Source: Pirellulaceae bacterium (GTDB taxonomy: Bacteria > Planctomycetota > Planctomycetia > Pirellulales > Pirellulaceae). Taken from it: DNA of 8,166 nt. Below, piece by piece: positions 6,466 to 8,166 of this stretch. The notes beneath the pieces are model-generated. The model was not told the origin of the DNA. It saw nothing but the letters and a program-made list of their open reading frames with translations, and did no database searches. Position 1 is the first letter of the stretch; every line of letters begins with the position of its first letter. The DNA is taken from positions 1 to 8,166 of the forward strand of contig JASLRF010000589.1 of assembly GCA_030744095.1 (NCBI GenBank). Reading direction: 5' to 3'. A program made the position numbers and the translations under genes.

Positions 6466-7872
6466 CTATTGGGGCGTCTCGGCGTCGCTGTCTTCGTCCT
6501 TCTCGTTGGCGTCACCCGCCACGGCTGCTGGCTTGTCCTCAAGCAATTTCGTCAGGTGGGAGCGAGCCTTGTCCAGCACCTTGTCAGCAACGGCGTCCGG
6601 TTCCTTGCTGTCCGTCCCCGCACGAATCACGTCCCGCGCGCGCCGCGATTCCGCCAATTCCACGGTTTCGGCCCGAGATTGTTCGACGTCCCAACCGGGA
6701 CTGGGCGAAACCCCCCATTCATCGTCTTCGGTCGCTCCCTTGAACCGGTGGATGTTCTTGCCATTGGGCCGCAGGTACTGGGCGGTGGTCAATTTCAGGG
6801 CACTGCGGCCCTGTTCCAATTCGATGATATTCTGCACGCTACCCTTGCCGTAGGTGCGTTGCCCAACGACGATCGCCCGGTCGTGGTCTTGCAGGCAGGC
6901 GGCAACAATTTCGCTTGCGCTGGCACTATAGTTGTTGACCAGCACGACCATCGGAAAGTCGGAAAACGTGCCACGTTGATGAGCGTCCCATTTCTTGTCC
7001 TCGACGTTTCTTCCAGAAGTGCTGACGATTCGGCCTTCCTCGACAAACATGTCCGAAATCTGAATCGCCGCGGATAGCAAGCCACCGGGATTGCTCCTCA
7101 GATCCAAAATCAACCCATGCATTTCCTGCGACTTCAGTTTCACCAAGACCTTCCGCAATGCAGCGGTCGTGTGCCTGGCAAATGCGGTGACACGGACGTA
7201 AGCGATCTTCTTTTCATCATCGAGCATGAAATCCCACGAGGCGTCGGCTTTCCGCCGGTCGCCCAGCACGGTTTCCACACGAACGATTTGTCGCTCGACA
7301 TCGATCTCTTCCGATGTGCCATCCAAATGCCGAACCGTGATCCTCACCTCAGTTCCCAGCTTGCCTTTGATGCGGCTGACAGCCTCCTTCATTTCCAGTT
7401 CGTTGGTGGCGGAATCCCCGATGTGCGAAATCACATCACCCGCCAAAATCCCAGCACGATAGGCAGGACTGCCCGCAATTGGACTCAGCACACGCAACCA
7501 GGCATCCCTGCTGGGTTTCGAAACATGAATTCCGATCCCCCCAAACTCCGACTCTACATCAGTTCGAAATCCATCCAAGTCATCCGGTGCAATGTAATTT
7601 GAGTGCTGGTCGAGTTTCGAGATCACACCTTGGATTGCCGCCTCCATCAGTTCGCGGCGACTGATATCTTTAACGTAGTTGCGTTCAACCTGATCGAGTG
7701 TGTCGGCGAACAGCCGGAAAAGTTCGTAAAACTCTTCATCTTTCTCGGCCTTCTTGATTGCTTCGTCGCTTTCGACGGCAGTCTTGTCTGCGACGACAGG
7801 CGCCGGAACAAACGCCACGGCAACGGCAACGTACGAGAACAGAAGCAACAACAGACAATTGCGGTGTTTCAT
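6466..7872 (-). CDS. S41 family carboxy-terminal processing peptidase (CtpA/Prc type)
   Basis: This is a secreted serine peptidase of family S41 that cleaves substrates near their C-termini. The 468-residue product begins MKHRNCLLLLLFSYV, a Sec signal peptide with a likely cleavage site after VVA (residue 28). Residues 45-100 form the N-terminal helical region (YVKDI, then HSNYIAPDD). A PDZ domain spans about 108-195 (FGGIGIHV, AGILAGDVISHIG). The protease core follows, with GLILDLRSNPGG. The catalytic dyad is Ser318 in SASASE and Lys343 in YGKGSVQ, exactly 25 residues apart as in E. coli Prc, with Gln347 also conserved. The tail (450-468) is acidic and low complexity. The open frame extends to 8016, but that extension crosses a promoter and the stop of the upstream gene. 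I therefore use the ATG at 7872, preceded by GAGAG. The substrate is unknown; an envelope location is inferred. Confidence 0.95.
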   Translation of the reverse strand: MKHRNCLLLLLFSYVAVAVAFVPAPVVADKTAVESDEAIKKAEKDEEFYELFRLFADTLDQVERNYVKDISRRELMEAAIQGVISKLDQHSNYIAPDDLDGFRTDVESEFGGIGIHVSKPSRDAWLRVLSPIAGSPAYRAGILAGDVISHIGDSATNELEMKEAVSRIKGKLGTEVRITVRHLDGTSEEIDVERQIVRVETVLGDRRKADASWDFMLDDEKKIAYVRVTAFARHTTAALRKVLVKLKSQEMHGLILDLRSNPGGLLSAAIQISDMFVEEGRIVSTSGRNVEDKKWDAHQRGTFSDFPMVVLVNNYSASASEIVAACLQDHDRAIVVGQRTYGKGSVQNIIELEQGRSALKLTTAQYLRPNGKNIHRFKGATEDDEWGVSPSPGWDVEQSRAETVELAESRRARDVIRAGTDSKEPDAVADKVLDKARSHLTKLLEDKPAAVAGDANEKDEDSDAETPQ

Positions 7873-7950
7873 GGCAAACTCTCGCGCGAAAGAGATCAAC
7901 ACGCACTCCGAAACCACGACATAAAATACTGGCGTGAAACGAGTTACAGA

Positions 7951-7979
7951 ATTATAGCCAACACCCGGTGTGACAGCAA
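7951..7979 (-). promoter_or_regulatory. Sigma-70-like promoter of the S41 peptidase gene
   Basis: On the minus strand a perfect TATAAT (7956-7951) is preceded, after a 17-base spacer, by TTGCTG (7979-7974), which matches the -35 consensus in its first three bases. Transcription would start near 7944, leaving a leader of about 70 bases before the ATG at 7872. The spacer contains the inverted repeat ACACC-C-GGTGT (7961-7971), a possible operator. Confidence 0.6.
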
Positions 7980-8012
7980 GCGCATCGCGCGGTAGGGCGG
8001 TGGCGCGGCCGA

Positions 8013-8166
8013 TCAAAAATCGTACCAGAGACCGAAGCCGATCTGCTGTTCAAAACGATCGAAGAACGAGTATTGGTTACTCTCGCCGTTGTAATAGTGC
8101 ACCCCCGCCCGCAGCATTTTGCCGGTGTCGCCAACCCACGCCCAACCGAGTTGAGCCGTCAGGGCA
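8013..8166 (-). CDS. C-terminus of a DUF1207-like outer-membrane-type protein (partial)
   Basis: The minus-strand frame entering from the right edge is open for 50 codons and ends at TGA (8015-8013). The start lies beyond the window. The residues alternate polar and hydrophobic, with AQLGWAWV, MLRAGVHYYNG and QQIGFGLWYDF. This is the pattern of transmembrane beta strands, and the aromatic terminal residue Phe is typical of an outer-membrane beta-barrel recognised by the BAM machinery. The stretch SFFDRFEQQIGFGLWYDF resembles what I recall of DUF1207 proteins in planctomycetes; that family assignment is from memory and unverified. It lies 140 bases upstream of the S41 peptidase gene on the same strand. 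A promoter in that gap suggests that the two need not share a transcript. Confidence 0.75.
   Translation of the reverse strand, partial: ALTAQLGWAWVGDTGKMLRAGVHYYNGESNQYSFFDRFEQQIGFGLWYDF

Noticed and set aside
6463..7077. 204-residue plus-strand frame antisense to the peptidase gene, and a similar one at 7117-7602
   Set aside because: They are shadows of a well-supported S41 gene with all catalytic motifs. The composition is as expected for an opposite-strand reading, and I saw no ribosome site.
7873..8016. N-terminal extension of the S41 peptidase to an ATG at 8016
   Set aside because: It would cover the TATAAT promoter and the stop codon of the upstream gene, and would bury a perfect signal peptide at residue 49.

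Overview
The window looks like chromosomal DNA from a planctomycete, probably of the Pirellulaceae type. This rests on family resemblance read by eye: a very long exported protein combining a VWA domain, a lone secretin/TonB short N-terminal (STN) domain and glycine-rich tracts, and a C-terminal fragment ending in GFGLWYDF that resembles the DUF1207 proteins common in that phylum. No rRNA, tRNA, CRISPR array, insertion sequence or phage gene was found.

Layout. Positions 2-721 (+) hold the 3' end of an unrecognised acidic protein. A strong hairpin terminator at 774-809 follows. Positions 722-1119 are a non-coding leader with weak promoter-like elements. Positions 1120-5238 (+) are one 1372-residue exported modular protein: signal peptide, VWA domain with an intact MIDAS, TPR-like and coiled-coil stretches, STN domain, first glycine tract, an A9 run, a second helical/TPR-like part, a DUF2135/YfaP-like beta domain, a conserved-looking tail and a second glycine tract. 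It converges, with a 35-base gap, on a minus-strand block.

The minus-strand block reads from right to left: the 3' end of a DUF1207-like outer-membrane-type protein (8013-8166), an S41 carboxy-terminal processing peptidase with its own TATAAT promoter (6466-7872), and tsaD (5274-6323). TsaD makes the universal tRNA t6A modification. The peptidase and tsaD lie on the same strand 142 bases apart and could be co-transcribed, although no functional link between them is evident.

The most interesting object is the 1372-residue protein. It carries a secretin-type N0 module without a secretin barrel. Each half ends in a heptapeptide FGGGGGG repeat tract, and the two tracts use different codons. An in-frame A AAA AAA slippery heptamer sits just after the first tract, and both alternative frames stop within about 15 bases of it, so slippage would release an 847-residue VWA-STN-Gly form. 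This is a hypothesis from sequence, not a demonstrated system.
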